DNA of 64,000 bases from Aggregicoccus sp. 17bor-14 (GCF_009659535.1 NZ_VJZZ01000004.1:434001-498000), one strand, 5' to 3'; shown: positions 51,822 through 63,340, counted from the stretch's first letter. Notes: generated by a model from the sequence alone, not told the origin. Numbers and translations: made by a program.

Positions 51822-54722
51822 ATGCCGCTGCTCGCCCTGCTCACCCTGCCCTTCCTCTCGAGCCTGGTCGCGGCGCTGCTGCCGACGCGGGCGCGCAACC
51901 GCGCGGCGGCGCTCGCGGGGCTCACCGCGCTCGCGTGCGCGGTGGGGGCGGCGCTGTACCTGCCGGCCATCGCCCGGGGCGAGGTGCCCGAGCAGCGCCT
52001 GCGCTGGGTGCCCGGGCTGGGGCTGGACCTGGTGCTGCGGCTGGACGGCTTCGCCTGGCTGTTCTGCCTCCTGGTGCTGGGCATCGGCGCGCTGGTGGTG
52101 CTCTACGCGCGCTACTACCTCTCGCCCACGGACCCGGTGCCGCGCTTCTTCGCCTTCCTGCTCGCCTTCATGGGGGCGATGGTGGGCGTGGTGCTCTCGG
52201 GGAACCTCTTGCAGCTCGCCTTCTTCTGGGAGCTGACCTCGCTCTTCTCCTTCCTGCTCATCGGCTACTGGTACCACCGCCGCGACGCGCAGCGCGGCGC
52301 CCGCATGGCGCTCACGGTGACGGGCGCGGGCGGGCTCGCGCTGCTGGGCGGGGTGCTGCTGCTGGGCCACCTCGCGGGCAGCTACGAGCTCGCGGCGGTG
52401 CTCGCGAGCGGCGCGCGCGTGCAGGCCCACCCGCTCTACCCGGTGGCGCTGGTGCTGGTGCTGCTCGGGGCCTTCACCAAGAGCGCGCAGTTCCCCTTCC
52501 ACTTCTGGCTGCCCAACGCGATGGCGGCGCCCACGCCCGTCAGCGCGTACCTGCACTCGGCCACGATGGTGAAGCTGGGGGTGTTCCTGCTCGCGCGGCT
52601 GTGGCCGGTGCTCTCGGGCACCGAGCTGTGGTTCTGGCTGGTGGGGGGCGCGGGGCTCGTCACCCTGCTGCACGGCGCGTGGGTGGCGCTGTTCCAGCGC
52701 GACCTCAAGGGGCTGCTCGCCTACTCCACGCTCTCGCACCTGGGACTCATCACGCTGCTGCTGGGGCTCAACAGCCCGCTGGCCGCGGTGGCGGCCGTGT
52801 TCCACATCATGAACCACGCGGCCTTCAAGGCCTCGCTGTTCATGGCGGTGGGCATCATCGACCACGAGACGGGCACGCGCGACATCCAGCGGCTCAGCGG
52901 ACTTTGGCGGCCCATGCCGTACACCGCCACCCTGGCCATCGTGGCGAGCGCTGCCATGGCGGGCGTGCCGCTGCTCAACGGCTTCCTCTCCAAGGAGATG
53001 TTCTTCGCGGAGACCGTGTTCCTCGAGGGCACGCCGCTGGTGGAGTGGGGGCTGCCCTTGCTCGCGACGGTGGCGGGCATGGGCAGCGTGGCCTACTCGC
53101 TGCGCTTCACGGTAGACGTGTTCTTCGGCCCCTCCAGCGCGAAGGCGCTGCCGCGCGAGCCCGAGGAGCCGCCGCGCTGGATGCGCGTGCCGGTGGACCT
53201 GCTCGTGCTCCTGTGCGTCGTCGTGGGGGTGGCGCCGGCAGCCACGGTGGGCCGGGTGCTGGACGAGGCGGCGCGGCCCGTGGTGGGCGGGACGCTGCCC
53301 GCCTTCAGCCTCGCGCTGTGGCACGGCTTCAACCTCCCGCTGCTGATGAGCCTCGTGGCCTTGGCGGGCGGGGTGGGCTGCTACCTGCTGCTGCGGCGCC
53401 GGGGGCGCGCGCGCGGCCTGCCGGAGCAGGCGTGGACGCTGGTGCCGCTCGAGGGCCGGCGCGTCTTCACCTCGCTGCTCGCGCGGCTCACGCTCGCCTC
53501 GCGCGGGGTGCGCCGGCAGCTGCTCTCGGCGGGGCTGCAGCGCCAGCTGCTGCTGCTGGTGCTGGTGACGCTGGTGCTGGGCGCGGCGGCGCTGCGCCAC
53601 GGCGGGGCGGGGCCGGGGGACCGGCCGCGGGTGCCGCTCGCGCCCGCCTTCGCGGCGCTGTGGCTCGTGGGGGGCGTGGCGGCGCTGGGGGCGGCGTGGC
53701 AGGCGAAGTACCACCGGCTCGCGGCGCTGATGCTCTCGGGGGTGGCGGGGGTGGTGTGCTGCATCACCTTCATCTGGTTCTCCGCTCCCGACCTCGCGCT
53801 CACCCAGCTGGTGGTGGAGGTGGTGACGACGCTGCTCATCCTGCTGGGCCTGCGCTGGCTGCCGCCGCGCGAGCCGCAGCGCGGCGAGTTCACGCGGGCC
53901 ACGCTGCGCCAGGCGCGGTGGCGGCGCTCGCGCGACCTCGTCGTGGCGCTCGGGGCGGGAGGCGGGATGGCGGCGCTCGCGTACGCCGTCTCCACGCGCA
54001 ACCTGCCGCAGGGGCCGGCCTCCTTCTTCCTCGCGAACGCGCTGGAAGGGGGCGGCGGCCGCAACGTGGTGAACGTGATGCTGGTGGACTTCCGCGGCTT
54101 CGACACCTTCGGCGAGGGCGTGGTGCTGGGGCTGGTGGCGCTCACCGTCTACGCGCTCTTGCGCCGCTTCCGGCCCGCCGAGGAGATGCTGGAGCTGCCG
54201 CCGCAGCAGCGCGCGCTGCCGCCAGATCTACAGACGGACCTCATCAACCCGCGCCGCGCCCGGGACACGGCCGTGGGCTACCTGATGGTCCCGGCGGTGC
54301 TGGTGCGCCTGCTCTTCCCGGTCACCTTCGTGGTGGCGGTGTTCTTCTTCCTGCGCGGGCACAACGCGCCGGGCGGCGGCTTCGTGGCCGGGCTGGTGGT
54401 GTCGGTGGGCGTGCTGCTGCAGTACCTGGTGTCCGGCACGGAGTGGGTGGAGGAGCGCCTGAAGCTCGCGCCGCGCACGCTCATCGCGGTGGGGCTCTTG
54501 CTGGTGCTGGGCACCTCGGCGGGCGCCTTGTTCGCGGGCTACCCGCTGCTCACCTCGCACACCTGGCACCTGTCCTTGCCGCTGCTGGGCGAGGTGCACG
54601 TGGCGAGCGCGCTCTTCTTCGACCTGGGCATCTTCTCGCTGGTGCTGGGCTCCACGCTGTTCATCCTCGTGGCGCTCGCCCACCAGTCCATCCGCGCCCA
54701 CCGCACGCCGGGAGAGCCGTGA
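51822..54722 (+). CDS. mrpA: Mrp Na+/H+ antiporter subunit A fused to subunit B
   Basis: 966 residues. The first 750 form an NuoL-like antiporter subunit (FFWELTSLFSFLLIGYWYHR, LGAFTKSAQFPFHFWLPNAM, HIMNHAAFKASLFMAVGIID, LNGFLSKEMFFAE). From about 770 the sequence has the MnhB-type domain (GYLMVPAVLVRLLFPVTFVV, GHNAPGGGFVAGLVVSVGVL). This A+B fusion marks a group 2 mrp operon. Mrp complexes exchange Na+ for H+ and support pH and salt tolerance. It ends in TGATG with mrpC. Confidence 0.95.
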   Translation: MPLLALLTLPFLSSLVAALLPTRARNRAAALAGLTALACAVGAALYLPAIARGEVPEQRLRWVPGLGLDLVLRLDGFAWLFCLLVLGIGALVVLYARYYLSPTDPVPRFFAFLLAFMGAMVGVVLSGNLLQLAFFWELTSLFSFLLIGYWYHRRDAQRGARMALTVTGAGGLALLGGVLLLGHLAGSYELAAVLASGARVQAHPLYPVALVLVLLGAFTKSAQFPFHFWLPNAMAAPTPVSAYLHSATMVKLGVFLLARLWPVLSGTELWFWLVGGAGLVTLLHGAWVALFQRDLKGLLAYSTLSHLGLITLLLGLNSPLAAVAAVFHIMNHAAFKASLFMAVGIIDHETGTRDIQRLSGLWRPMPYTATLAIVASAAMAGVPLLNGFLSKEMFFAETVFLEGTPLVEWGLPLLATVAGMGSVAYSLRFTVDVFFGPSSAKALPREPEEPPRWMRVPVDLLVLLCVVVGVAPAATVGRVLDEAARPVVGGTLPAFSLALWHGFNLPLLMSLVALAGGVGCYLLLRRRGRARGLPEQAWTLVPLEGRRVFTSLLARLTLASRGVRRQLLSAGLQRQLLLLVLVTLVLGAAALRHGGAGPGDRPRVPLAPAFAALWLVGGVAALGAAWQAKYHRLAALMLSGVAGVVCCITFIWFSAPDLALTQLVVEVVTTLLILLGLRWLPPREPQRGEFTRATLRQARWRRSRDLVVALGAGGGMAALAYAVSTRNLPQGPASFFLANALEGGGGRNVVNVMLVDFRGFDTFGEGVVLGLVALTVYALLRRFRPAEEMLELPPQQRALPPDLQTDLINPRRARDTAVGYLMVPAVLVRLLFPVTFVVAVFFFLRGHNAPGGGFVAGLVVSVGVLLQYLVSGTEWVEERLKLAPRTLIAVGLLLVLGTSAGALFAGYPLLTSHTWHLSLPLLGEVHVASALFFDLGIFSLVLGSTLFILVALAHQSIRAHRTPGEP

Positions 54723-55053
54723 TGGAGGCGGTGCTCTCGCTCGCCATCGGCGTGCTGCTCGGGGCGGGGGTGTGGCTCATCCTGCGCCCGCGCACCTTCC
54801 AGGTGGTCATCGGGCTCTCGCTCATCGCCTACGCAGTGAACCTGTTCATCTTCAGCATGGGGGGGCTCGCGATCGACGAGGAGCCCATCCTGGTGGACGG
54901 CGTGCCGGCAGACCTCGCGCACTACGCGGACCCCATGCCGCAGGCCCTGGTGCTCACGGCGATCGTGATCAGCTTCGCGATGACGGCGCTGCTCCTGGTG
55001 GTGCTGCTCGCCTCGCGGGGACTCTCGGGGACGGACCACGTGGACGGTGTGGA

Positions 55054-55057
<4 letters not shown>
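54722..55057 (+). CDS. mrpC: Mrp antiporter subunit C
   Basis: 111 residues, NuoK-like with three hydrophobic segments (ALSLAIGVLLGAGVWLIL; QVVIGLSLIAYAVNLFIFS; LTAIVISFAMTALLLVVLL). The loop between segments two and three (EEPILVDGVPADLAHYADP) is long and acidic. Its start shares one base with the mrpA stop and its end overlaps mrpD by four bases. Confidence 0.94.
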
Positions 55058-56696
<1,639 letters not shown>

Positions 56697-56700
<4 letters not shown>

Positions 56701-57185
56701 GGCGGCTCTTCCCCTCGCCGGTGCTCTCGGGCGCGCTCTTCGTGCTCTGGCTGCTGCTCGCGCAGGCGGTGGACGCGGGCAACCTGCTGCTGGGGGCGGT
56801 GCTGGGGGTGCTCGGCCCGCAGCTCACGGCGCGGCTGCGCCCCGCGCCGGTGCGGATGCGCCGCCCGCTCGTCATCCTGCGCCTGGTGGGCGCGGTGCTC
56901 GTGGACATGCTCGCCTCGAACCTCGCGGTGGCCCGCGCCATCCTCGGCCGCCGGCCGCAGGCGCTGCGCTCGCGCTTCGTGCGCATCCCGCTCGCGGTGC
57001 GCGACCCCAACGCGCTGAGCGTCCTGGCGATGATCGTCACCACCGTGCCGGGCACCGCGTGGGCGGAGCTGTCCTACGACCGCAGCGCCCTGCTGCTGCA
57101 CGTGCTGGACGTGGAGGACGAGGCCGAGCTGATTGCGCTCATCCAGCGCCGCTACGAGCGGCCCCTGAGGGAGATCTTCGAATGA
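56697..57185 (+). CDS. mrpE: Mrp antiporter subunit E
   Basis: 162 residues. Three hydrophobic segments at the start (LFVLWLLLAQAVDAGNLLLG) and a soluble C-terminal part with RIPLAVRDPNALSVLAMIV and VPGTAWAELSYDRSALLLHV, characteristic of MrpE. ATGA overlaps join it to mrpD and mrpF. Confidence 0.94.
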
Positions 57186-57460
57186 GCCCCCTGCTCCTGG
57201 GCGCGCTGCGCTTCGCGCTCGCCTGCCTCGTGCTGGCCATGACCTGCGCCCTCTGGCGCCTCTTTCGCGGCCCGCGCGCGCAGGACCGCGTGCTCGCCTT
57301 CGACTGCCTCTACGTGAACGCGATGCTGGTGGTGCTCGCGCTGGGGCTGGTGTACCGCAGCAGCACCTACTTCGAGGCGGCCCTGCTCATCGCCCTCTTC
57401 GGCTTCGCGGGCTCCACGGCGATGGCCAAGTTCCTGCTGCGCGGGGAGGTGATCGAGTGA
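57182..57460 (+). CDS. mrpF: Mrp antiporter subunit F
   Basis: 92 residues, three membrane segments (ALRFALACLVLAMTCALWRL; FDCLYVNAMLVVLALGLVYR; ALLIALFGFAGSTAMAKFLL). Within the operon by ATGA at its start and GTGA at its end. Confidence 0.93.
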   Translation: MSPLLLGALRFALACLVLAMTCALWRLFRGPRAQDRVLAFDCLYVNAMLVVLALGLVYRSSTYFEAALLIALFGFAGSTAMAKFLLRGEVIE

Positions 57461-57819
57461 CGCCCGCGCTCCCGCTCTGGGTGGACCTGATCACCGCGGC
57501 GCTGGTGGTGCTGGGCGCGCTCACCTCGCTGGTGGGCGCGTTCGGCCTGGTGCGCCTGCCCACCTTCTTCCAGCGCGTGCACGCCCCCACGCTGTGCACC
57601 ACGGTGGGCGCCTGGTCGTTCTCGCTGGCCACCGCGCTGCAGATCTCCTTCGCGCACGGCCAGCTCTTCGTGCACGCGCTGCTCATCGGCGTCTTCCTCT
57701 CGCTCACCGCCCCCGTCACCACCGTCTTCTTGATGCGCGCGGCCGTGTTCCGCGCGCGCCTCGCGGGCGAGGACATGCCCCCCACGGTGACCGGACCGCG
57801 CACGCCCCCTTCCACCTGA
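57457..57819 (+). CDS. mrpG: Mrp antiporter subunit G
   Basis: 120 residues from a GTG that overlaps the mrpF stop. Three membrane segments with VGAFGLVRLPTFFQRVHAPT and HALLIGVFLSLTAPVTTVFL as in MrpG. Last gene of the operon. A 7-base-stem hairpin (57848-57867) follows 28 bases after the stop and may weaken transcription. Confidence 0.93.
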   Translation: MTPALPLWVDLITAALVVLGALTSLVGAFGLVRLPTFFQRVHAPTLCTTVGAWSFSLATALQISFAHGQLFVHALLIGVFLSLTAPVTTVFLMRAAVFRARLAGEDMPPTVTGPRTPPST

Positions 57820-57915
57820 GGGCGCCCCGTGGCGCAGGCGTCCGGGTGGGCAGCGGCCGAGCTGCCCAACCCCGGAGCGCTGGCGCCTCGGGGCCGCGGG
57901 ACGCATGGTCTGGGC

Positions 57916-58647
57916 ATGGCACGCATCTTCATCACCGGATCCGCGGACGGGCTGGGCAAGGCGGCCGCCCAGACGCTCCTCGACGAGGGGCACGAGCTCG
58001 TGGTCCACGTGCGCAGCGAGAAGCGCCGCGCGAGTGTGGAGGCGCTCGCGAAGCGAGGGGCGGCGGTCGTGGTCGGAGATCTCGCGGACCTGGAGCAGAC
58101 GCGCGCGCTCGCCCGGCAGGTGCAGAAGCTGGGGCCGCTGGACGCCGTCATCCACAACGCGGGCGTGTACACGGGCTCGTCGATATTGCCCGTGAACGTG
58201 GTCGCGCCCTACGTGCTCACCGCGCTCATCCCGCGTCCCCGGCGGCTCGTGTACCTGAGCAGCGGCATGCACCGCGGGGGGCACACCCGGCTCGAGGGGA
58301 TGGACTGGAGCGGGCGCCAGGCTTCGGGCTCCTACTCGGACAGCAAGCTCTTCGTCACCGCGCTCGCGGCGGCGGTCGCGCGGCTGTGGCCCGAGGTGCT
58401 CAGCAATGCGGTGGACCCGGGCTGGGTGCCCACGAAGATGGGCGGCCCCAATGCCCCCGACGACCTGCGGCTGGGCCACCTCACCCAGGAGTGGCTCGCG
58501 ACGAGCGACGCCCCCGAGGCCCGCACCACGGGCGGCTACTGGCATCACCAGCGGCGCAGCGAGCCGCACCCCGCGGTCCACGACTTGGAGTTCCAGGCGC
58601 GCCTCCTCGACGCGCTGGCCCGGGCGACCGGCACGTCCCTGACCTGA
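57916..58647 (+). CDS. Short-chain dehydrogenase/reductase
   Basis: 243 residues from the ATG at 57916; the longer in-frame start at 57829 lacks support. NAD(P)-binding ARIFITGSADGLGKAAAQTL, VIHNAGVYTG as the NNAG-like motif, LVYLSSGMHRGG with the catalytic Ser, and YSDSKLFVTALAAA with YxxxK. NAVDPGWVPTKMGG completes the family pattern. Substrate unknown. It stands alone between the Mrp operon and the propeller lipoprotein gene. Confidence 0.9.
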   Translation: MARIFITGSADGLGKAAAQTLLDEGHELVVHVRSEKRRASVEALAKRGAAVVVGDLADLEQTRALARQVQKLGPLDAVIHNAGVYTGSSILPVNVVAPYVLTALIPRPRRLVYLSSGMHRGGHTRLEGMDWSGRQASGSYSDSKLFVTALAAAVARLWPEVLSNAVDPGWVPTKMGGPNAPDDLRLGHLTQEWLATSDAPEARTTGGYWHHQRRSEPHPAVHDLEFQARLLDALARATGTSLT

Positions 58648-58838
58648 GGGAGCGGACGCAGCCTGACCGAGCCTTGAATACGGGCCCCGTCCGCGCCCGG
58701 CTGCCGGCCGTGCGGGCAGCCAGCGCACCTCGCACCGGGTGTTCAGTGGGCGTCCAGGCGAGGAGCCTCCACATCCGAGAGGGGCAGGACCTGACCCGTC
58801 GGCCGCGTGGCCCGCAGTGCGCTCCCTCTCCGCAACGG

Positions 58839-60674
58839 ATGCCCTCGATGATGCGCCTCACTTCCCGCCCTGCACTGAAGGCCCTCCTGCTCGGTGCCGC
58901 ACTGCTCTGTGCCTGCGCGACGTCGAAGGAGGCGCCGCGCGAGAGCACGCCTCCCGCCGCTCAGGCCCCTCCGGCTCCGGCGCCCCCCACGACCCCGGCA
59001 CCCGCACCCACTCCGCCGCCGACGACTCCGGCGCCGCCGACAACTCCCGCGCCGCCAACGGCTCCGACAACCCCGGCGCCGCCGGCCGAGGCAGCGTCCG
59101 CGCAGCCGACCCGGTCGCAGCCGCTGCAGCGCGGCGACTGGCCCACCTACAACGGCCCGCTCAGCGGCGACCGCTTCTCGCCGCTCCTCGAGGTGACGCG
59201 GCAGAACGTCGCGCAGCTGCAGCAGGTGTGCGCGTTCGATGCGCCCGAGGAGGTGAGCTTCCAGAGCGGCCTCGTCGCGGTGGGCGGAACCCTCTACTTC
59301 ACCGCCTTCGACACGACCTACGCCATCGACGGAGCAACGTGCGAGCAGAAGTGGAAGCAGCGGCGCGAGGAGCCGCCCACCTTCCTCAAGGTGAACCGCG
59401 GCGTCGCCTACAGCGATGGCCGGCTGTTCCGCGGCACCGGTGATGCGCACGTGCTCGCGCTCGACGCGGAGAGCGGGAAGGTGCTGTGGGACGTGGCGAT
59501 TGGCGACGCGAAGAAGGGCGAGTCCGCGCCGGCCGCGCCCATCGCCTGGCAGGGGCTCGTGTTCATGGGGAACGCGGGCGGCGACAACTTCGGCGTGCGC
59601 GGGCGCATCTACGCGCTGGATGCGGCGAGCGGCAAGACGGTGTGGCAGTTCGAGACGGTCTCCACCACGGGCCCCACCGCCGGGACCTGGGAGAAGGCCA
59701 CGCCGCAGAATCCTCCGAACGGGGGCAACACCTGGACGAGCTACGCGCTCGACGAGGCGAGCGGCATCCTCTACGTGTCCACGGGCAACCCGGGGCCGGA
59801 CTTCGCCGAGCAGCTGCACCCGGGCAAGAACCTCTACACGAACGCCCTGCTGGCGCTGGATGCGAAGACGGGGCGCCTGCTCGCCTACGTTCAGCCCACC
59901 CACGGGGACTTCCACGACTGGGACCTCTCGGCCGCGCCCGCGCTCATCACCACCCGCGAGGGCCGGCCGCTGGTGGCCGCCGGCTCGAAGGACGGCCACC
60001 TCTACGGCATCGACCGCAGCGTGGTGGGCAGCCGCCGGGGCACCGGGCCCGACGCGGGCGCGCTCAGCGTGCGTTACGAGGCGCTCACCACCACGCGCGA
60101 GAACGTGAACGCCCCCTTGAGCACCACCCACATGACGCGCTTCTGCCCCGGCTCCCAGGGCGGCATCGAGTGGAACGGCCCCACGTACCTGCGCGAGCGG
60201 GGGCTGCTCTACGTGAACTCCATCCACTGGTGCACCTCGGTGCAGCTGCAGCCGCTGTCGCAGCTGCAGCAGGGCGGCACCCCTGGCCAGGCGTGGACCG
60301 GGATGGCGGACCCGAAGATGCCCTTCGGCGTGCAGGACCCCACGAGCCAGTGGAACGGTTTCATCACCGCCGTGGACGCGCAGACCGGTCAGGTGCGCTG
60401 GCAGACGAAGACGCCCAAGCCGATGGTGGCCGGCATCACCGCGACGGCCGGGGGCCTGGTGTTCACCGGAGACCTGGACGGCAACGTGCTCGCGCTGGAT
60501 GCCGACAGCGGCAAGGAGCTGTGGCGCGGCGCCACGGGCAAGGCCATCGGCGGAGGGGTCATCTCCTACGAGGCGGGCCGCAAGCAGTACGTGGCGGCCG
60601 CCGCGGGCCTCAACTCCGCCATCTGGCCGGTGCAGGGAGGGCCGGCGCGCGTGGTGGTCTACGCGCTGCCCTGA
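58839..60674 (+). CDS. PQQ-type beta-propeller lipoprotein, quinoprotein dehydrogenase-like
   Basis: 611 residues from the ATG at 58839. Signal peptide ending ALLCACATS, then a Pro/Thr/Ala-rich linker of about 60 residues. The propeller starts WPTYNGPLSGDRFSPLLEVT. GGDNFGVRGRIYALDAASGK, GGNTWTSYALDEASG and GSKDGHLYGIDRSVV are typical W-motif repeats of PQQ-dependent alcohol dehydrogenases. No C-terminal haem c domain is visible, so it may transfer electrons to another carrier or be a non-catalytic relative. Located in the periplasm, probably lipid-anchored. Confidence 0.85.
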   Translation: MPSMMRLTSRPALKALLLGAALLCACATSKEAPRESTPPAAQAPPAPAPPTTPAPAPTPPPTTPAPPTTPAPPTAPTTPAPPAEAASAQPTRSQPLQRGDWPTYNGPLSGDRFSPLLEVTRQNVAQLQQVCAFDAPEEVSFQSGLVAVGGTLYFTAFDTTYAIDGATCEQKWKQRREEPPTFLKVNRGVAYSDGRLFRGTGDAHVLALDAESGKVLWDVAIGDAKKGESAPAAPIAWQGLVFMGNAGGDNFGVRGRIYALDAASGKTVWQFETVSTTGPTAGTWEKATPQNPPNGGNTWTSYALDEASGILYVSTGNPGPDFAEQLHPGKNLYTNALLALDAKTGRLLAYVQPTHGDFHDWDLSAAPALITTREGRPLVAAGSKDGHLYGIDRSVVGSRRGTGPDAGALSVRYEALTTTRENVNAPLSTTHMTRFCPGSQGGIEWNGPTYLRERGLLYVNSIHWCTSVQLQPLSQLQQGGTPGQAWTGMADPKMPFGVQDPTSQWNGFITAVDAQTGQVRWQTKTPKPMVAGITATAGGLVFTGDLDGNVLALDADSGKELWRGATGKAIGGGVISYEAGRKQYVAAAAGLNSAIWPVQGGPARVVVYALP

Positions 60675-60710
60675 CCTCCCGCAGCGAGGGCTCAGCCCGG
60701 CCTGGGCGGC

Positions 60711-61565
60711 TCAGCGGCGGGGCTCGAGCAGGCAGACGCCCGACCAGGGCCGGCCCGGCGTCCCGTAGGGCTGCTCCGGCAGCTTCGCGAAGAGGGACAT
60801 GGGGAAGCGCAGGCGCTTGAGCTTGCCGGCCGTGCGGAAGACGGACACCGCGCTCACGATGTTCCAGCCCAGGGGCTCGAAGACCTTGGGCCCTTCGTCC
60901 GGGGCGAACTGCATCGTCGCCGTGCCCTGCAGCGCATTCTTCGAGCGCTTGGCGACGAGGTGCAGCACCGCTGCGTTGGGAAGGTCCGTGATCCACCGGA
61001 AGGTGGAGGGCAGCGCCACGAGGTCGCGCGCGAGGCCGAGCGCCATCTCCGGCGGCAGGTACACGAGCAGCCCCTCCGTGATGACCAGCACCCGGCGGAA
61101 GCGCTCGCCCATGCGTGCGAAGAGGGCGCGGCGCGCCTCGAGGTCCGCGAGATCCAGCGCCACCCGCTCGAGCTTGCAGCGCGGCTGCTCGCCCACGAGC
61201 GCCGCCTCCTTCGCGGCGATCATGTCCGCGTGGTCCACCTCGATCCACGTGAGCGTCGCCGGCAGCTCGAGCCGGTAGGGCCGGCTGTCCAGCCCCGCCG
61301 CGAGGTTGAGCACCGCATCGGCGCCGTCGCGCACGGCGTCGCGCACCAGGGCGTCGATGAGCCAGGTGCGCGCCACGATGGGCCAGGAGCCGCCCATCGC
61401 ACCGGAGAGGCGCCGCTGCAGGTCCTCGCCGAGCGGCCCCGCGAGCTTGCGCGCCTGCGGGTCGTGGAAGAGCGCATCCTTGCGCTCGGACTCGAGGGCC
61501 CGGCACATGGCCACCCAGTGGGCGGTGTCCTGCACGCGTTCGACGTTCTGAGGGGAGGGACTCAT
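60711..61565 (-). CDS. LCMT-type SAM-dependent methyltransferase
   Basis: 284 residues with an AGGGTGAG site. LNLAAGLDSRPYRLELP is the SAM-binding motif, IEVDHADMIAAKEAAL the acidic second contact and LVITEGLLVYLPPEMALGL the family-specific motif of leucine-carboxyl or polyketide-type methyltransferases. Acceptor unknown. It is convergent with the propeller gene. Confidence 0.9.
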   Translation of the reverse strand: MSPSPQNVERVQDTAHWVAMCRALESERKDALFHDPQARKLAGPLGEDLQRRLSGAMGGSWPIVARTWLIDALVRDAVRDGADAVLNLAAGLDSRPYRLELPATLTWIEVDHADMIAAKEAALVGEQPRCKLERVALDLADLEARRALFARMGERFRRVLVITEGLLVYLPPEMALGLARDLVALPSTFRWITDLPNAAVLHLVAKRSKNALQGTATMQFAPDEGPKVFEPLGWNIVSAVSVFRTAGKLKRLRFPMSLFAKLPEQPYGTPGRPWSGVCLLEPRR

Positions 61566-61601
61566 GCGCTCACCCTAGCGCATCGGCGCAGGGCCGCGGC
61601 G

Positions 61602-61910
61602 TCAGGCTTCGGGGGCCACGGTGAGCGCGGGCGGGTCACTTGCCGGGAAGGACTCGAGCGAGGCCTCCAGCACCACGTCCCGCTCGCCGTTGGCCATCAG
61701 GCTCTCGCCCGGCGCGATGTCCCAGCCCACGGCGCCGCGGCGCGCACCGCGCCGTGCCTTCGCGCGGCGGGGGGCGCTGCGCGGCGCTCCCTGGCTCCGC
61801 CCGCCGCTCGCGCGGGCCAGGAGCGCTCCAGCGAGGGCGCCGAGGCTGAACACCGCGGGCCAGGCGAGGGCGCGACGGAGGGCAAGGGCTCGGCTGCGCG
61901 AAGAGCTCAT
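61602..61910 (-). CDS. Small protein with one membrane segment, unknown function
   Basis: 102 residues. A hydrophobic stretch near residues 14-32 (LAWPAVFSLGALAGALLARA), a very basic middle (RRAKARRGARRGAVGWD) and an acidic C-terminal end (LESFPASDPPALTVAPEA). The FPASDPPA motif recurs in other small bacterial proteins of unknown role. It has no recognised family. It lies upstream of, and divergent from, the phospholipase-like gene. Confidence 0.55.
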   Translation of the reverse strand: MSSSRSRALALRRALAWPAVFSLGALAGALLARASGGRSQGAPRSAPRRAKARRGARRGAVGWDIAPGESLMANGERDVVLEASLESFPASDPPALTVAPEA

Positions 61911-62059
61911 GGTTCGAAGCTAGGGGCGCGCCTGCGGCCTGCCATTGTCCGGAGCCGAGGCCCGCACGCTCCACGGGCGAGCGCCGCGCGCAGGCGCCCG
62001 AGAGGCCGAGCGCCGGAGCGTCCCGTCCCTTTCGCGCAGACGGTGCGCACCTTGGGAGG

Positions 62060-63340
62060 ATGCAGCGGGTGGCACTCGGCGCAGGCTTCGTGGTGGGTGG
62101 GGCGCTCGGCGTGGCCGCGCGCCGCTTCTTCCACCGCAGGCTGCGCTTCGGTCCCTGGGGCCCGCTCGGAGAGCCCCTGCCCGGCGGGGTGGACGCGGTG
62201 GGGCTCGCGCTGATGCAGGCCACGTCCACCGAGATGCTGGACGGCAACCGCCTCACGCTGCGCGACAACGGCGAAGTGTTCCCCGCGCTCGAGCGGGCGT
62301 TCCTCGCGGCGCGCCGCAGCATCCACGTGGACGTGTACATCTGGAAGCCGGGGCCTCCCGGGGACCGGCTGCGGGAGCTCGCGTGCCAACGCGCGCGCGA
62401 GGGCGTGGCGGTGCGCATCCTCGTGGACCCGGTGGGCAGCCCGGGCTTCGCCGAGCACCTCGCGCCGGCGCTGCGGGAGGCCGGCTGCGAGGTGCACTAC
62501 TTCCGCCCCTTCGAGCAGCGCCCCTTCGCCTTCACCGGGCGCAACCACCGCAAGATCGTCATCGTGGACGGACGCGTGGGCTTCACCGGCGGCTTCGGCA
62601 TCTCGCCCGAGTGGGACGGCGATGGGCTGTCCCCCTGCGGCTGGCGCGACTCGAACGTGGAGGTGGAGGGCCCGGTCGTTCGCCAGATGCAGGTGGCCTT
62701 CGCGAGCCACTGGCTGGAGACGGGCGGACGGATGCTCGCGGCCGAAGACTTCACCCAGGCGCAGCCCGCAGGCGACGCGCGCGCCGCGTACGTCACGAGC
62801 ACCGACGTGCAGGGCCTCTCGCACGCGCGCTGGGTGACGCACATCGCGCTCGCGGCGGCGCGCGAGCGCGCGTGGATTGCGAATGCGTACTTCATCCCGC
62901 CGCCGGGCGTGCTGGGCACGCTGTGCGCCCGCGCCGCGCGCGGCGTGGAGCTGCGCCTGATGCTGCCGGGGCCCTACCAGGACCACCCCACCGTCACCTT
63001 CCTGCAGCGCCGGCTCTACCCGCGGCTCGAGCGCAGCGGGGTGCGCGTGTACGAGTACCAGCCCTCGATGCTCCACGCGAAGACCATGCTCGTGGACGAC
63101 CGGCTCGTCGTGGTGGGCTCCATCAACCTCGACTACCTGTCCATGGAGTACCTGGAGGAGGGCTCGCTCGTGGTCGACGACCGCGCGTTCGCGGCCGAGT
63201 TCGCCCGGCGCTGGGAGGTGGACCTCTCGCGCTCGAAGCAGCGCACGTGGCCTCGCGAGGCGCGGGTGCCCGAGGTCACCGTGCCGGAGCTGCTCCCGGA
63301 GCGTGCGGGTTACGCCGGAGAGCTCAATCCCTCACCCTGA
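62060..63340 (+). CDS. Phospholipase D/cardiolipin-synthase family protein
   Basis: 426 residues. Two HxKxxxxD motifs, NHRKIVIVDGRVGFTGG and LHAKTMLVDDRLVVVGSIN, form the two halves of the active site. A short hydrophobic N-terminus (GAGFVVGGALGVAARRFF) may anchor it. It may condense phosphatidylglycerol to cardiolipin or cut phosphodiester bonds. Its last codons run into a REP-like repeat, and its end overlaps the convergent hydrolase gene by about 30 bases. Confidence 0.9.
   Translation: MQRVALGAGFVVGGALGVAARRFFHRRLRFGPWGPLGEPLPGGVDAVGLALMQATSTEMLDGNRLTLRDNGEVFPALERAFLAARRSIHVDVYIWKPGPPGDRLRELACQRAREGVAVRILVDPVGSPGFAEHLAPALREAGCEVHYFRPFEQRPFAFTGRNHRKIVIVDGRVGFTGGFGISPEWDGDGLSPCGWRDSNVEVEGPVVRQMQVAFASHWLETGGRMLAAEDFTQAQPAGDARAAYVTSTDVQGLSHARWVTHIALAAARERAWIANAYFIPPPGVLGTLCARAARGVELRLMLPGPYQDHPTVTFLQRRLYPRLERSGVRVYEYQPSMLHAKTMLVDDRLVVVGSINLDYLSMEYLEEGSLVVDDRAFAAEFARRWEVDLSRSKQRTWPREARVPEVTVPELLPERAGYAGELNPSP

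Noticed and set aside
48860-52084. A 1074-residue minus-strand frame opposite MgtC and the second SulP gene
   Set aside because: It is antisense to recognised genes and contains no motif.
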